A stretch of DNA of 31,528 nucleotides, from positions 1 to 31,528 of the forward strand of contig CAJUTC010000040.1 in the NCBI GenBank assembly GCA_910589195.1, in the 5' to 3' direction. Origin of the DNA: an uncultured Lachnospiraceae bacterium (GTDB taxonomy: Bacteria; Bacillota; Clostridia; Lachnospirales; Lachnospiraceae). Under the pieces are notes generated by a model. That model saw nothing but the letters and a program-made list of their open reading frames with translations. It ran no database searches and was not told where the DNA came from. Positions 6,424 through 14,445 of this stretch are shown here, piece by piece; the stretch's first letter is position 1, and every line of letters starts with the position of its first letter. The position numbers were made by a program, and so were the translations under genes.

Positions 6424-7419
6424 TTATTTTTTTTTGTTGATATCATCATATAAATGGCAGTATACATAATGATCTTCGCTTACCTGATACCGTTTCGGCG
6501 CTTCCGTTTTACAGCATTCCATGGCCTTGGGGCATCGGGTATGGAACTTACAGCCTTTCGGCGGATTTAACGGAGATGGAATGTTGCCTTCTAAAATCAC
6601 ACGCTCTTTTTTCGCCGTGGGATCCGGAACCGGGACAGCGGAAAGCAATGCCTGGGTATAGGGATGCAGAGGTCTGGTATATAAACTTTCTTTATTTCCC
6701 ACTTCCACAAAATTCCCCAAATACATTACGCCCACCCGATCACTGATATGCTCAACTACGCTTAAATCATGAGCCACAAAAATATACGTCAAATGAAATT
6801 CTTTCTTTAACTGATTCATCAAGTTCAGCACCTGGGCCTGGATGGATACATCCAGGGCAGAAACCGGCTCGTCCGCGATAATCAGCGAAGGCTGTACCGC
6901 TAACGCCCTCGCAATCCCAATCCTCTGGCGCTGGCCGCCGGAAAATTCATGGGGATAACGGTTTGCATGATAATCATCTAAGCCTACCTTCCGGAGCAGA
7001 TCCAACACCTTTTCTTCCATCTCTTTCTTGCCCTTTGCCAGCTTATGGATAATCAAAGGCTCCGCAATAATATCAAACACGGACATTCTGGGGTTTAAGG
7101 ACGCATACGGATCTTGGAATACCATCTGGACCTTTTTCCGCACTGGGCGCATTTGTTTGTCATGGTATAAGGATATGTCCTCTCCATCCAAAATGATTTT
7201 TCCCGACGTTGGCCGTTCCAGCTTGCAAATTCCCCTTCCCAGGGTAGACTTGCCACATCCGGACTCTCCAACAATGCCGAAAACCTCTCCCCGCCTTACT
7301 TCAAAAGAAACCCCGTCCACAGCTTTTACATAGTCTACTGTGCCGAATTTCTTTCCTGCCACCGGATAATAGATCTTCACATCTTCAACGTCTAATAAGA
7401 TATCCTTCTTGTCAGCCAA
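6424..7419 (-). CDS. Dipeptide/oligopeptide ABC transporter ATPase, DppF/OppF type
   Basis: This ATPase energises peptide import together with the DppD-like partner. Walker A is GESGCGKST, the signature is FSGGQRQRIGIARAL, Walker B is LIIADEPVSALD and the H-loop is FVAHDLSVV. After the ATPase core, the OppDF-type C-terminal extension with its Cys-containing motif (NPPKGCKFHTRCPKAMECC) is present. That motif binds an iron-sulfur cluster in some relatives. Translation begins at TTG with GGGGG 9 bases upstream, two bases after the stop of the DppD-like gene, which suggests coupling. Full length at 331 residues. Confidence 0.95.
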   Translation of the reverse strand: MADKKDILLDVEDVKIYYPVAGKKFGTVDYVKAVDGVSFEVRRGEVFGIVGESGCGKSTLGRGICKLERPTSGKIILDGEDISLYHDKQMRPVRKKVQMVFQDPYASLNPRMSVFDIIAEPLIIHKLAKGKKEMEEKVLDLLRKVGLDDYHANRYPHEFSGGQRQRIGIARALAVQPSLIIADEPVSALDVSIQAQVLNLMNQLKKEFHLTYIFVAHDLSVVEHISDRVGVMYLGNFVEVGNKESLYTRPLHPYTQALLSAVPVPDPTAKKERVILEGNIPSPLNPPKGCKFHTRCPKAMECCKTEAPKRYQVSEDHYVYCHLYDDINKKK

Positions 7420-7421
7420 TC

Positions 7422-8411
7422 TTAAGCGCCCCCTTTCTCACAAAGCCAGCATCGACATACATGGCCTTCTTCCACCTGATAAAATCCTGGCTCTTCTTCC
7501 ATACACTTTTGTGTAGCATGGCCGCACCGGGGCGCAAACTTGCAGCCCTTTGGCATATATTTGGGGTTTGGCACATTGCCGGGGATGGCCTCCAGCTCTT
7601 CCACCGTTTCCCCGAGCTTTGGAATGGAGTTTAACAGGCCGTTGGTATAGGGATGGGTGGGGTGGGCAAACAAGGATCTTACATCCGCTTTTTCCACCAC
7701 ACGGCCACAATACATTACTACCACCTCATCGCAAACCTCTGCGACTACTCCCAGATCATGGGTAATAAAAAGGATCGAAGTTCCAATATCTTTCTTTAGC
7801 TCATTCATCAAATCCAGGATCTGAGCCTGGATGGTTACGTCTAACGCTGTAGTAGGCTCGTCGGCAATCAGGATTTTCGGACGGCAGACCAGTGCCATGG
7901 CAATCATTACCCGCTGGCGCTGGCCGCCGGAAAGCTGAAACGGATACTCTTTCATCATATGCTCTACTCTGGGCACTCCCGTCTTTCTCAGCATGTCCTC
8001 TGCCTTCTTATAAGCCTCTTCTTTCGAAATGTCCTGATGCTGCAGGATACACTCTGTAAGCTGTTTCCCAATCTTCATTACCGGATTTAAACTGGTCATG
8101 GGTTCCTGGAAAATCATGGAGATTTGGCTGCCCCTCAGCTTCCGCTTTTCTTCCTCACTGATGTGGGCGATGTCCTTTCCCTCTAACAGGATCTCGCCTT
8201 CTGTGATTTTCCCGGTAGTTCCAGTTAAAAGACCCATGATGGACAGGGAGGTTACACTTTTTCCGCTTCCGGACTCTCCCACAATCCCTAATGTGGAACC
8301 TTCCTTCAGCTCAAAATCCACCCCGTCAACTGATTTTACCACGCCGCTGTCTGTATAAAAATAAGTATGGAGGTTTTTTACCTCTAATACATTCGTTCTT
8401 TTATCTTCCAT
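7422..8411 (-). CDS. Dipeptide/oligopeptide ABC transporter ATPase, DppD/OppD type
   Basis: This is the second ATPase of the importer. Walker A GESGSGKSV, the signature LSGGQRQRVMIAMAL, Walker B ILIADEPTTALD and H-loop FITHDLGVV are all intact. The C-terminal extension has the Cys cluster KGCKFAPRCGHATQKC, as in the OppD group. The ATG at 8411 with GGGGGAAGG 5 bases upstream is preferred over the TTG directly before it. It lies between the DppC-like permease and the DppF-like ATPase. Full length at 329 residues. Confidence 0.95.
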   Translation of the reverse strand: MEDKRTNVLEVKNLHTYFYTDSGVVKSVDGVDFELKEGSTLGIVGESGSGKSVTSLSIMGLLTGTTGKITEGEILLEGKDIAHISEEEKRKLRGSQISMIFQEPMTSLNPVMKIGKQLTECILQHQDISKEEAYKKAEDMLRKTGVPRVEHMMKEYPFQLSGGQRQRVMIAMALVCRPKILIADEPTTALDVTIQAQILDLMNELKKDIGTSILFITHDLGVVAEVCDEVVVMYCGRVVEKADVRSLFAHPTHPYTNGLLNSIPKLGETVEELEAIPGNVPNPKYMPKGCKFAPRCGHATQKCMEEEPGFYQVEEGHVCRCWLCEKGGA

Positions 8412-8429
8412 CAATTCCTTCCCCCTCTC

Positions 8430-9320
8430 TTAATCCGTCAGTTTCGGGTCAAGCGCATCCCGAAGGCCGTCGCCAAGGATGTTAAAGCTTAAAACCGTAA
8501 GGAAGATGGCCAAACCCGGGAATACGGTGCAGTGCATACTGGTCAGCATATAGTTCCGGCCATTGGACAAAAGGAATCCCCACTCTGGCGTAGGCGGCTG
8601 GGCGCCCATGCCCAGAAAGCTTAAGGAGGAAGCGGTCAAAATGGATGAGCCTACTGACATGGTAAACTGCACAATGATCTCCGGCACTGCCCCGGGAAGG
8701 ATATGCCGGAACAAAATCCTTAAATCGGACGCCCCCAGGTTTTTTGCGGCCTGGACGAAGACGGAATGCTTCAGTGCCAGGGTACGGCTTCTTACCAGAC
8801 GGGCAAAGGTAGGGGTGGAGAACACCGACACAGCAATTACTACATTCCCCAAACCGCTTCCTAAAATTGCCACGATGGCAATGGCCAGGATAATGCCGGG
8901 AAACGCAAATAGGGTATCACAAATTCGCATAATGATGGAATCAATAATCCCGCCGTAGTATCCCCCTAAAAGCCCCAGGATGGTGCCGCAGATCGCTCCC
9001 ACCGATACAGCGGAAAGGCCCACAGCCAGGGAAATCTTTGTGCCGCATACAACACGGGAGAATAAGTCCCTGCCAAATTCATCGGTTCCAAACCAGTGGG
9101 CGCTGCTTGGCCCTTGGAGGATAGAGTTATAGTCGTATTCATTGATTTTAAAGGGCACAAGGGCTTCGCCAAAGAAAGCAAGGAAAACCAAAAAAAGGAT
9201 AAACCCCAATGCCACCACCGCATTTTTCTGTTTTTTAAACTTCCGAATCATTTCCGAAACAGGAGTTTTGATATCGGTCTTTTCATTTAATTCCGTCTTC
9301 GCAGCTTTCGCTTTACTCAT
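8430..9320 (-). CDS. Peptide ABC transporter permease, DppC type
   Basis: Integral membrane half of the channel. An N-terminal cytoplasmic tail precedes the first membrane helix (AVVALGFILFLVFLAFFG), then comes the OppC-type extracytoplasmic stretch (QGPSSAHWFGTDEFGRDLFS). About five more helices contain the EAA-type ATPase-contact loop (QAAKNLGASDLRILFRHILP). The ATG at 9320 follows GGAGGTG by 6 bases; the GTG at 9329 is part of that ribosome-binding site. Twelve bases separate it from the DppB-like gene. 296 residues, normal for the family. Confidence 0.94.
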   Translation of the reverse strand: MSKAKAAKTELNEKTDIKTPVSEMIRKFKKQKNAVVALGFILFLVFLAFFGEALVPFKINEYDYNSILQGPSSAHWFGTDEFGRDLFSRVVCGTKISLAVGLSAVSVGAICGTILGLLGGYYGGIIDSIIMRICDTLFAFPGIILAIAIVAILGSGLGNVVIAVSVFSTPTFARLVRSRTLALKHSVFVQAAKNLGASDLRILFRHILPGAVPEIIVQFTMSVGSSILTASSLSFLGMGAQPPTPEWGFLLSNGRNYMLTSMHCTVFPGLAIFLTVLSFNILGDGLRDALDPKLTD

Positions 9321-9332
9321 ATGCAGCACCTC

Positions 9333-10253
9333 CTATGACATCTTGATTTCCGGATTGAGGACGGCATAGAGGATATCCACAATCAGATTGATAATGATAA
9401 ACTGCAGGGAAAAAATCAAAATAAGGGACTGGATAGCCGGGTAATCCCGGTAATTTACCGATTCTACTAAAAGCTGCCCAAGGCCCGGATAGGCAAATAC
9501 AGCCTCTGTTACAACAGAACCGCCTAACAGGAAACCGAACTGAAGGCCTACTACGGTTACCACAGAGATCATGGAATTGCGGAACGCATGGCCCCAGGTT
9601 ACGGTTTTTTCCTTAAGACCCTTTGCCCTGGCAGTCCGGATATAATCTTCTTTCAGCACTTCCACTATGGAGGATCTGGTAAATCTGGCAATAATGGCCG
9701 CAATGCTGGTTCCTAAGGTAATGGCGGGGAGAACCAGATTCTTCCAGCTTCCTGCCCCGGTGGTTGGCAGCCAGCGCAGTTTTACGGAAAAAAGCATAAT
9801 TAGCAGAAAGCCGATCCAGAAGTTAGGAAGGGAAATCCCGGAAACCGCCACCGTCATACCGGTAAAATCCTGCCATTTTCCTCGGTTTTTCCCTGACCAA
9901 ACGCCTAAAAAGACTCCTACGATTGTGCTCCACACCAGGCTGGCTATGGTAAGGGACATGGTATTGCCGTATCTGACAGCAATTTCCTCTAAAACCGGGC
10001 GCTTGGTACGCAAGGACATTCCTAAATCGCCCTTTAGCAAACCGCCTACATATTTCAAATATTGGACAGGAATCGGTTTATCCAGACCTAGCTGGACACG
10101 TACTGCTTCTACAGCGTCCAGGGTCGCCTGTTCTCCTGCCACCAGACGGGCCGGATCTCCAGGGATCATCCGGACAAAAAAGAACACAAAGGTTACAACG
10201 ATAATCAAAGTAGGAATCACTCCTACAATTCGTTTTATGGTATATCGCAACAT
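9333..10253 (-). CDS. Peptide ABC transporter permease, DppB type
   Basis: First permease of the importer, 306 residues. The N-terminal helix MLRYTIKRIVGVIPTLIIVV, the RMIPGDPARLVAGEQAT stretch and GLDKPIPVQYLKYVGGLLKG are typical of the DppB/OppB group. The ATPase-contact loop is YIRTARAKGLKEKTVTWGHA. Six membrane segments can be drawn. AAGGAGATG precedes the ATG. It follows the binding-protein gene after a 215-base gap holding a strong terminator (10419-10457), so it is expected at lower level than the binding protein. Confidence 0.95.
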   Translation of the reverse strand: MLRYTIKRIVGVIPTLIIVVTFVFFFVRMIPGDPARLVAGEQATLDAVEAVRVQLGLDKPIPVQYLKYVGGLLKGDLGMSLRTKRPVLEEIAVRYGNTMSLTIASLVWSTIVGVFLGVWSGKNRGKWQDFTGMTVAVSGISLPNFWIGFLLIMLFSVKLRWLPTTGAGSWKNLVLPAITLGTSIAAIIARFTRSSIVEVLKEDYIRTARAKGLKEKTVTWGHAFRNSMISVVTVVGLQFGFLLGGSVVTEAVFAYPGLGQLLVESVNYRDYPAIQSLILIFSLQFIIINLIVDILYAVLNPEIKMS

Positions 10254-10418
10254 GCTTTTCTCATCTCCTTAACTATAGCAAACTGCTTATCAATTTATGG
10301 GAGGGACTTTTATAAGAAAACTTTCCTGAACATAAAAACCGCCAATCAGGCAATCGGGATTGAAAGGGAATCCGGCAAAATGTGGTTTTCGCTATTTTGC
10401 TGAATACTCCGTAACAAA

Positions 10419-10457
10419 AAGGCGCTGCAAACTGAGCTTACAGTCTTGCAGCGCCTT
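10419..10457 (-). terminator. Strong terminator just after the binding-protein gene
   Basis: A 12-bp perfect stem, AAGGCGCTGCAA with TTGCAGCGCCTT, with a 15-base loop and TTTTT on the minus strand. Its place between binding protein and permeases is a common way to make the binding protein in excess. No good second promoter was found in 10254-10415. Confidence 0.85.
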
Positions 10458-10468
10458 AAATTGCCAAA

Positions 10469-12160
10469 TTACTTGGTCATTTTTGCATTCTTCATATTAA
10501 TAGCGCCATCCGGATAAATCTTTACATTCTGTACCTTTGATCCGGTAGCCCACACATTGGAATCTACGCACATAAAGATCATGGGAACTTCCTCCCAGAT
10601 TAAATCCTGTGCCTTCTCGTATGCTTCCCTGCGGACATCATCATCTGCACTTTCCAGACCAGTCTTAATGTAGCCTTCCAGCTCATCGTTCTCGTAGTAG
10701 CAGATATTATAGCTCATAGGCGGCTCGGACTCTTTTGCCAGCAAAGGACGGATTCCCCAGTCAGCATCGCCTGTAGAAGGAGACCAGCCGATAATGTAGC
10801 AGTCTACCTCAGCCTCAGAACCTGGAACGTCTACATCCTGGATCCTCTGGTTTAATACTGCGCTCTCTAAGCCCTTTAACTCCAGATTAATTCCTACCTG
10901 CTCTAACTGCTGCTTGTAGAATTCAGCCTGCTTCTGGTTTGCTGTGGTATTAGCAAACATAACGGTAGTGGTAAATCCATCCGGATAACCGGCTTCTGCC
11001 AAAAGTTCTTTTGCCTTCTCCGGATCATACGGACGTGGTTCATTGCCCTTATAGTACTGTACAGCAGAACCGATAACAGACGTAGCCGGAACAGCCAGGC
11101 CATTCTTAACTACCTGGATGTAAGCTTCTTTATTCAAAGCATAATCCATAGCCTGACGGACTCTGACATCAGTAAATGGCTCTTTTTGGGTATTCAGCAT
11201 CAGGAAACGAACTACAATTCCCTCATCCTGGTAAGAATTTACATTAGGGTCAGCCTCTAATACGGATACACTTTCCGTTGGTGTGGTCCACATAATCTGA
11301 GCGTCGCCAGACTGGATCATAGCAACACGGGTTGCGCTCTCTGGTACTGGCTTAAAGGTGATGGTTTTAAATCCGGCATCTGGATCAGCCAGGGCAGTTC
11401 CGCCGCAGATCTCTGCGTCATAGCCCCACCAGTCCTTATTTAAGGCCAGAGTTAAGTGATCGCCTTCAATCCATTCTACAAACGTATACTGACCGCATCC
11501 AACCGGGTTCCTGGCACACTCCTCCACTCCTGCCTCAATGGTCTTGGGACTCATAATTACACAGGCCGGATGAGCCAGGTTGCTGATAAACGCTCCGAAC
11601 GGTTCAGTTAATGTTACCTTAATGGTGTAATCGTCTACTTTCTCATAAGTATCCAGAATATTGCACAGGAAAGTGGTACGCTTAAGGCCTAAGGTTTCAT
11701 CGTCCCACTTAGCAAAGTTAGCCAGAGCCGCGTCTGCATTCCATGGCGTCCCGTCTGTAAAGCTAATCCCCTCACGAAGGGTAATGGTAAACTCCGTAGC
11801 GTCATCGCTTGCCTCGTAGCCGGTAGCCAGCATGGGATATATGGCCATATCGTCATCAAAACCAAACAAACTGTCGGAAATCATACGCTGAATGCCGCCG
11901 GATAAAGTATCGCTAGTATCCATGGGATCCATAGTAGTAAAATCTACCGCCACTGCTGCTACAATATCCGTTTCCTGGGAAATGGATTCCCCTGCCGGAA
12001 TCTCAGCCTGGGTTTCCCCTCCTGCCGCCGCTGTGGTTTCTCCTTCTGCCGTAGTAGGCGCGGCAGTTCCTGAATCGCCAGAACCACCGCCGCATGCAGT
12101 CAGAGTAACCATAGCCGCCGCAAGAAGCAGTGCATAAAATTTGTTTCCTTTTCTTCTCAT
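10469..12160 (-). CDS. Peptide-binding lipoprotein of the ABC importer (SBP family 5)
   Basis: A lipoprotein signal (MRRKGNKFYALLLAAAMV, lipobox LTAC with Cys23) leads to a Gly/Ser/Thr-rich linker. After it comes a family 5 extracellular solute-binding domain: FTITLREGISFTDGTPWNA, PVGCGQYTFVEW, VRQAMDYALNK and YDPEKAKELLAEAGYPDGF. It captures peptides outside the membrane and delivers them to the DppB/DppC-like channel. The ATG at 12160 is chosen because AAGGAGG lies 8 bases upstream and the signal peptide starts there; the open frame extends to a GTG at 12205 without support. 563 residues. It is the first gene of the operon, behind a leader terminator and a near-consensus promoter. Confidence 0.95.
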   Translation of the reverse strand: MRRKGNKFYALLLAAAMVTLTACGGGSGDSGTAAPTTAEGETTAAAGGETQAEIPAGESISQETDIVAAVAVDFTTMDPMDTSDTLSGGIQRMISDSLFGFDDDMAIYPMLATGYEASDDATEFTITLREGISFTDGTPWNADAALANFAKWDDETLGLKRTTFLCNILDTYEKVDDYTIKVTLTEPFGAFISNLAHPACVIMSPKTIEAGVEECARNPVGCGQYTFVEWIEGDHLTLALNKDWWGYDAEICGGTALADPDAGFKTITFKPVPESATRVAMIQSGDAQIMWTTPTESVSVLEADPNVNSYQDEGIVVRFLMLNTQKEPFTDVRVRQAMDYALNKEAYIQVVKNGLAVPATSVIGSAVQYYKGNEPRPYDPEKAKELLAEAGYPDGFTTTVMFANTTANQKQAEFYKQQLEQVGINLELKGLESAVLNQRIQDVDVPGSEAEVDCYIIGWSPSTGDADWGIRPLLAKESEPPMSYNICYYENDELEGYIKTGLESADDDVRREAYEKAQDLIWEEVPMIFMCVDSNVWATGSKVQNVKIYPDGAINMKNAKMTK

Positions 12161-12188
12161 AAAGTTCCTCCTTGTTCTTCCAACTATG

Positions 12189-12235
12189 AAAAAAAGCAAA
12201 GACACGTCCAGATCTACCTAAAATAGCGCCTTTGC
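12189..12235 (-). terminator. Leader terminator/attenuator of the peptide operon
   Basis: On the minus strand GCAAAGGCGC pairs with GTGTCTTTGC (10 pairs, two G-U) across a 20-base loop and is followed at once by seven T. The predicted transcript starts near 12240, so this intrinsic terminator sits at the very 5' end of the mRNA, about 30 bases before the start codon of the first gene. Confidence 0.6.
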
Positions 12236-12246
12236 CATCACGTTTT

Positions 12247-12275
12247 ATTTTAATTCCGCTTTTTCTCTTTGTCAA
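12247..12275 (-). promoter_or_regulatory. Promoter of the peptide-scavenging operon
   Basis: TTGACA (12270-12275), a 17-base spacer, then TAAAAT (12247-12252) on the minus strand: a near-consensus sigma-A promoter. No -24/-12 sigma-54 element (GG-N10-GC) was seen, although the divergent regulator resembles sigma-54 activators. Confidence 0.8.
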
Positions 12276-12285
12276 AGTAAAGTGG

Positions 12286-12302
12286 TGAAACTTCTGGTTT
12301 CA
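12286..12302. promoter_or_regulatory. Inverted repeat upstream of the peptide operon promoter
   Basis: TGAAAC-TTCTG-GTTTCA is a perfect 6-bp inverted repeat with a 5-base spacer. It lies just upstream of the -35 box of the operon promoter (about -45 to -62), in the divergent regulator/operon gap. It could be an activator or repressor site for the adjacent regulator. Confidence 0.45.
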
Positions 12303-12313
12303 AAAAAACATTT

Positions 12314-12328
12314 TACTTTTTTAAAGTA
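12314..12328. promoter_or_regulatory. Second inverted repeat in the divergent promoter region
   Basis: TACTTT-TTT-AAAGTA is a perfect 6-bp inverted repeat with a 3-base spacer, between the two divergent promoters and 7 bases before the regulator's -35 box. The related AAAGTAAAGT occurs at 12274-12283. Confidence 0.4.
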
Positions 12329-12334
12329 ATTAGG

Positions 12335-12363
12335 TTGATTATTTTTCAATTTTTGTCTATAAT
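12335..12363 (+). promoter_or_regulatory. Promoter of the divergent regulator gene
   Basis: TTGATT (12335-12340), 17 bases, TATAAT (12358-12363). The start codon is 58 bases downstream of the -10 box. The leader holds a small AACCGC/GCGGTT hairpin and then AGGAGG before the ATG. Confidence 0.75.
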
Positions 12364-12420
12364 TTTCCTAAAATCACAAAACCGCCTGCGCAAATGCGGT
12401 TATGATCCAGGAGGTTCCTT

Positions 12421-14421
12421 ATGGCTCTGCCAAGTGAGAAATATCATGTATTAATTTTATCCATCAACCCCTATATCCGGATTGAATTTCAAGATTACCT
12501 TACTTCTTTTTTAGGTGATTATATTATTTTTGATTCCAGTGATCCGAAAGCCGTTACCCACAAAGAGCAGCTTCTGCCTTATCAGTGCGTCCTGTTTTCC
12601 AGCACGAAAGTCCAGTCCAGTTTCTGCGCCGCCTTCCCAGTGCCGGACTCGATTTCCCAGATTGTCTGCACCAGAACCTTTAACCATGCCTTTTTGGATC
12701 AGATTATCCGGATTCCCCCTAATGAAAAGGTGTATGTGGTAAACGACTCCTTCGATTCTACTTTAAACATTATTCAGGAATTTGAAACCTTTGGCATTAA
12801 TCAATACCAGTTTATCCCATACTCGGACGAAACCCAGGAAATCGATTTATCGGTGCGCTATGCCATTACCTTAGGCGAACCCCAGCTAGTTCCTGGGCAT
12901 ATCCGGAATATTATCAATATCGGAAACCGGATTATTGATATCTCCACCATCAATGAGCTGTGCGTTTTGTTCCACCTTCCGGCAAAACTGGGAAACCAAA
13001 TTACAAAAAATTACATTTCCCATATTTTAAAAGTGGTAAAGACCGCGGGAAGCTATTACAGCAGCCTTGTTTTTTCCCGACAGCTTTTTCAGGCGGCCAT
13101 TTCCAATCTGCCACTTAGTATTGGCCTGTTAGATGAAAATGGAACGGTTATCCTGGCAAATAAGCACTTCGCAAAGGATTGGGGGCTTTTTGAAAAGGGC
13201 GGGAACCGCTCTCATTTTGTCCAGTACCTTCCGGAAAGTTATTCCGGAATTTCCTTTCATCAAACAGCCGATTACCGGATATCCAACCGGATGGGGGAAC
13301 CTATGATATTAAACGTAATGGCTCTTTCCTTTCCCAACCAAACCCAGGTTTCGCTCCTTACCAGTAAACCGGATGCTGCTTCCAAGCCGGATCCAAATTC
13401 GCCCCCCCAGTGTTCAGATATTCTGGTATCAGTTTTGGATGGCGGACAAAGCTCCCCTGTAGAACGGCAGAGGAACAGCTTTTCCAATTTAATTACGGCC
13501 TCGCCGGCCTTTGAAGAAGTTCTCTCCTATGCCAAGCGTTTATCCCTTTTCGACTTTCCCATTTTAATTCAGGGCGAAAGCGGCACTCAGAAAAAAACTT
13601 TGGCTGGCGCAATCCACAAAAGCTCCAGCAGGCGAAATCATCCTTTTGTCAGCTTTCATCAGCTCCTTGCCATATCCGGCTATGATTTGCCAAAAATCCT
13701 GGACGCGGCAAACCATGGAACTCTCTTGGTTGAGCATATTGAAGGCCTTTCTCCGGAAAAACAGGATTTTCTGGTACAGGTGCTCCAGCACACTGCAAAT
13801 GATGAAATCCGTTCCCAAAAACATTACGATATCCGGATTATCGCCACATCCTCAGTCCGTTTATACACGTTGGTTCAGGAGCAGACCTTCCGAAAAGATT
13901 TATTTTTCCAGCTCAGCACAGCCATTATTGATACCCCGCCCTTAAAGGAACGCCGCGCGGATATTCCTTTGCTTTTTGAACATTTTTTTCGGAACATGTT
14001 TCATGATCCGAAGTTTCGTATGGATACGATCCTGTCAAAAAGTTTGTACCGGTTTTTATTGAATTATGACTACCCGGGAAATGTAAAGGAACTTTTAAAT
14101 TTGGTACAGTATTTTTATTCTATGTACAGTGCCCACCCTTTGATCCTGTCCCAGCTTCCCTCTTATATACGGGAAGGCTTAACCTTGGCTGAAAACGGCC
14201 TTAGCCCATTAAAGCGGCAGGTTCTTACGATTATCAAAGACACGCCAAAAATCGGGCGTGCTTCCATACAAAAAGCCCTGGCAGAATCCGGCACAAAAAT
14301 CAGTGAAGGAAAACTGCGGGGGCTGTTAAAAGAACTGGCAGAGCAGGAGTTTATTTTAGTTCACCGGACGAAAGGCGGTTGTGAGATTACAGAAACCGGG
14401 ATTGCGTTTCTTATCAGTTAA
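12421..14421 (+). CDS. Transcription regulator with PAS and degenerate sigma-54-type AAA+ domain
   Basis: The 666-residue product has an unassigned N-terminal region (1-220), a PAS-like domain (about 224-310, SIGLLDENGTVILANKHFA), a spacer, an AAA+ domain (360-585) and a C-terminal winged helix (595-666). The AAA+ part has the frame of NtrC/PrpR activators: QGESGTQKKT (385-394), FRKDLFFQL (490-498), PPLKERRADIPLL and YDYPGNVKELL. It lacks the GAFTGA sigma-54 contact loop, since FVSFHQLL runs almost directly to the Walker B region. It has Gln where Walker A needs Gly, and VEHIEG where Walker B has Asp-Glu. It therefore should not work as a classical sigma-54 activator, consistent with the sigma-A promoter next door. 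It probably senses a product of the divergent peptide operon through its N-terminal half, which is inference. Confidence 0.8.
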   Translation: MALPSEKYHVLILSINPYIRIEFQDYLTSFLGDYIIFDSSDPKAVTHKEQLLPYQCVLFSSTKVQSSFCAAFPVPDSISQIVCTRTFNHAFLDQIIRIPPNEKVYVVNDSFDSTLNIIQEFETFGINQYQFIPYSDETQEIDLSVRYAITLGEPQLVPGHIRNIINIGNRIIDISTINELCVLFHLPAKLGNQITKNYISHILKVVKTAGSYYSSLVFSRQLFQAAISNLPLSIGLLDENGTVILANKHFAKDWGLFEKGGNRSHFVQYLPESYSGISFHQTADYRISNRMGEPMILNVMALSFPNQTQVSLLTSKPDAASKPDPNSPPQCSDILVSVLDGGQSSPVERQRNSFSNLITASPAFEEVLSYAKRLSLFDFPILIQGESGTQKKTLAGAIHKSSSRRNHPFVSFHQLLAISGYDLPKILDAANHGTLLVEHIEGLSPEKQDFLVQVLQHTANDEIRSQKHYDIRIIATSSVRLYTLVQEQTFRKDLFFQLSTAIIDTPPLKERRADIPLLFEHFFRNMFHDPKFRMDTILSKSLYRFLLNYDYPGNVKELLNLVQYFYSMYSAHPLILSQLPSYIREGLTLAENGLSPLKRQVLTIIKDTPKIGRASIQKALAESGTKISEGKLRGLLKELAEQEFILVHRTKGGCEITETGIAFLIS

Positions 14422-14445
14422 GGGGCTGAATCGTCACAGACAGGC

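Noticed and set aside
9667..10272. Plus-strand frame of 201 codons
   Set aside because: Antisense shadow of the DppB-like permease gene; no ribosome-binding site.
12161..12420. Sigma-54 promoter expected from the regulator type
   Set aside because: No GG-N10-GC element in either direction; both genes have good sigma-A promoters.
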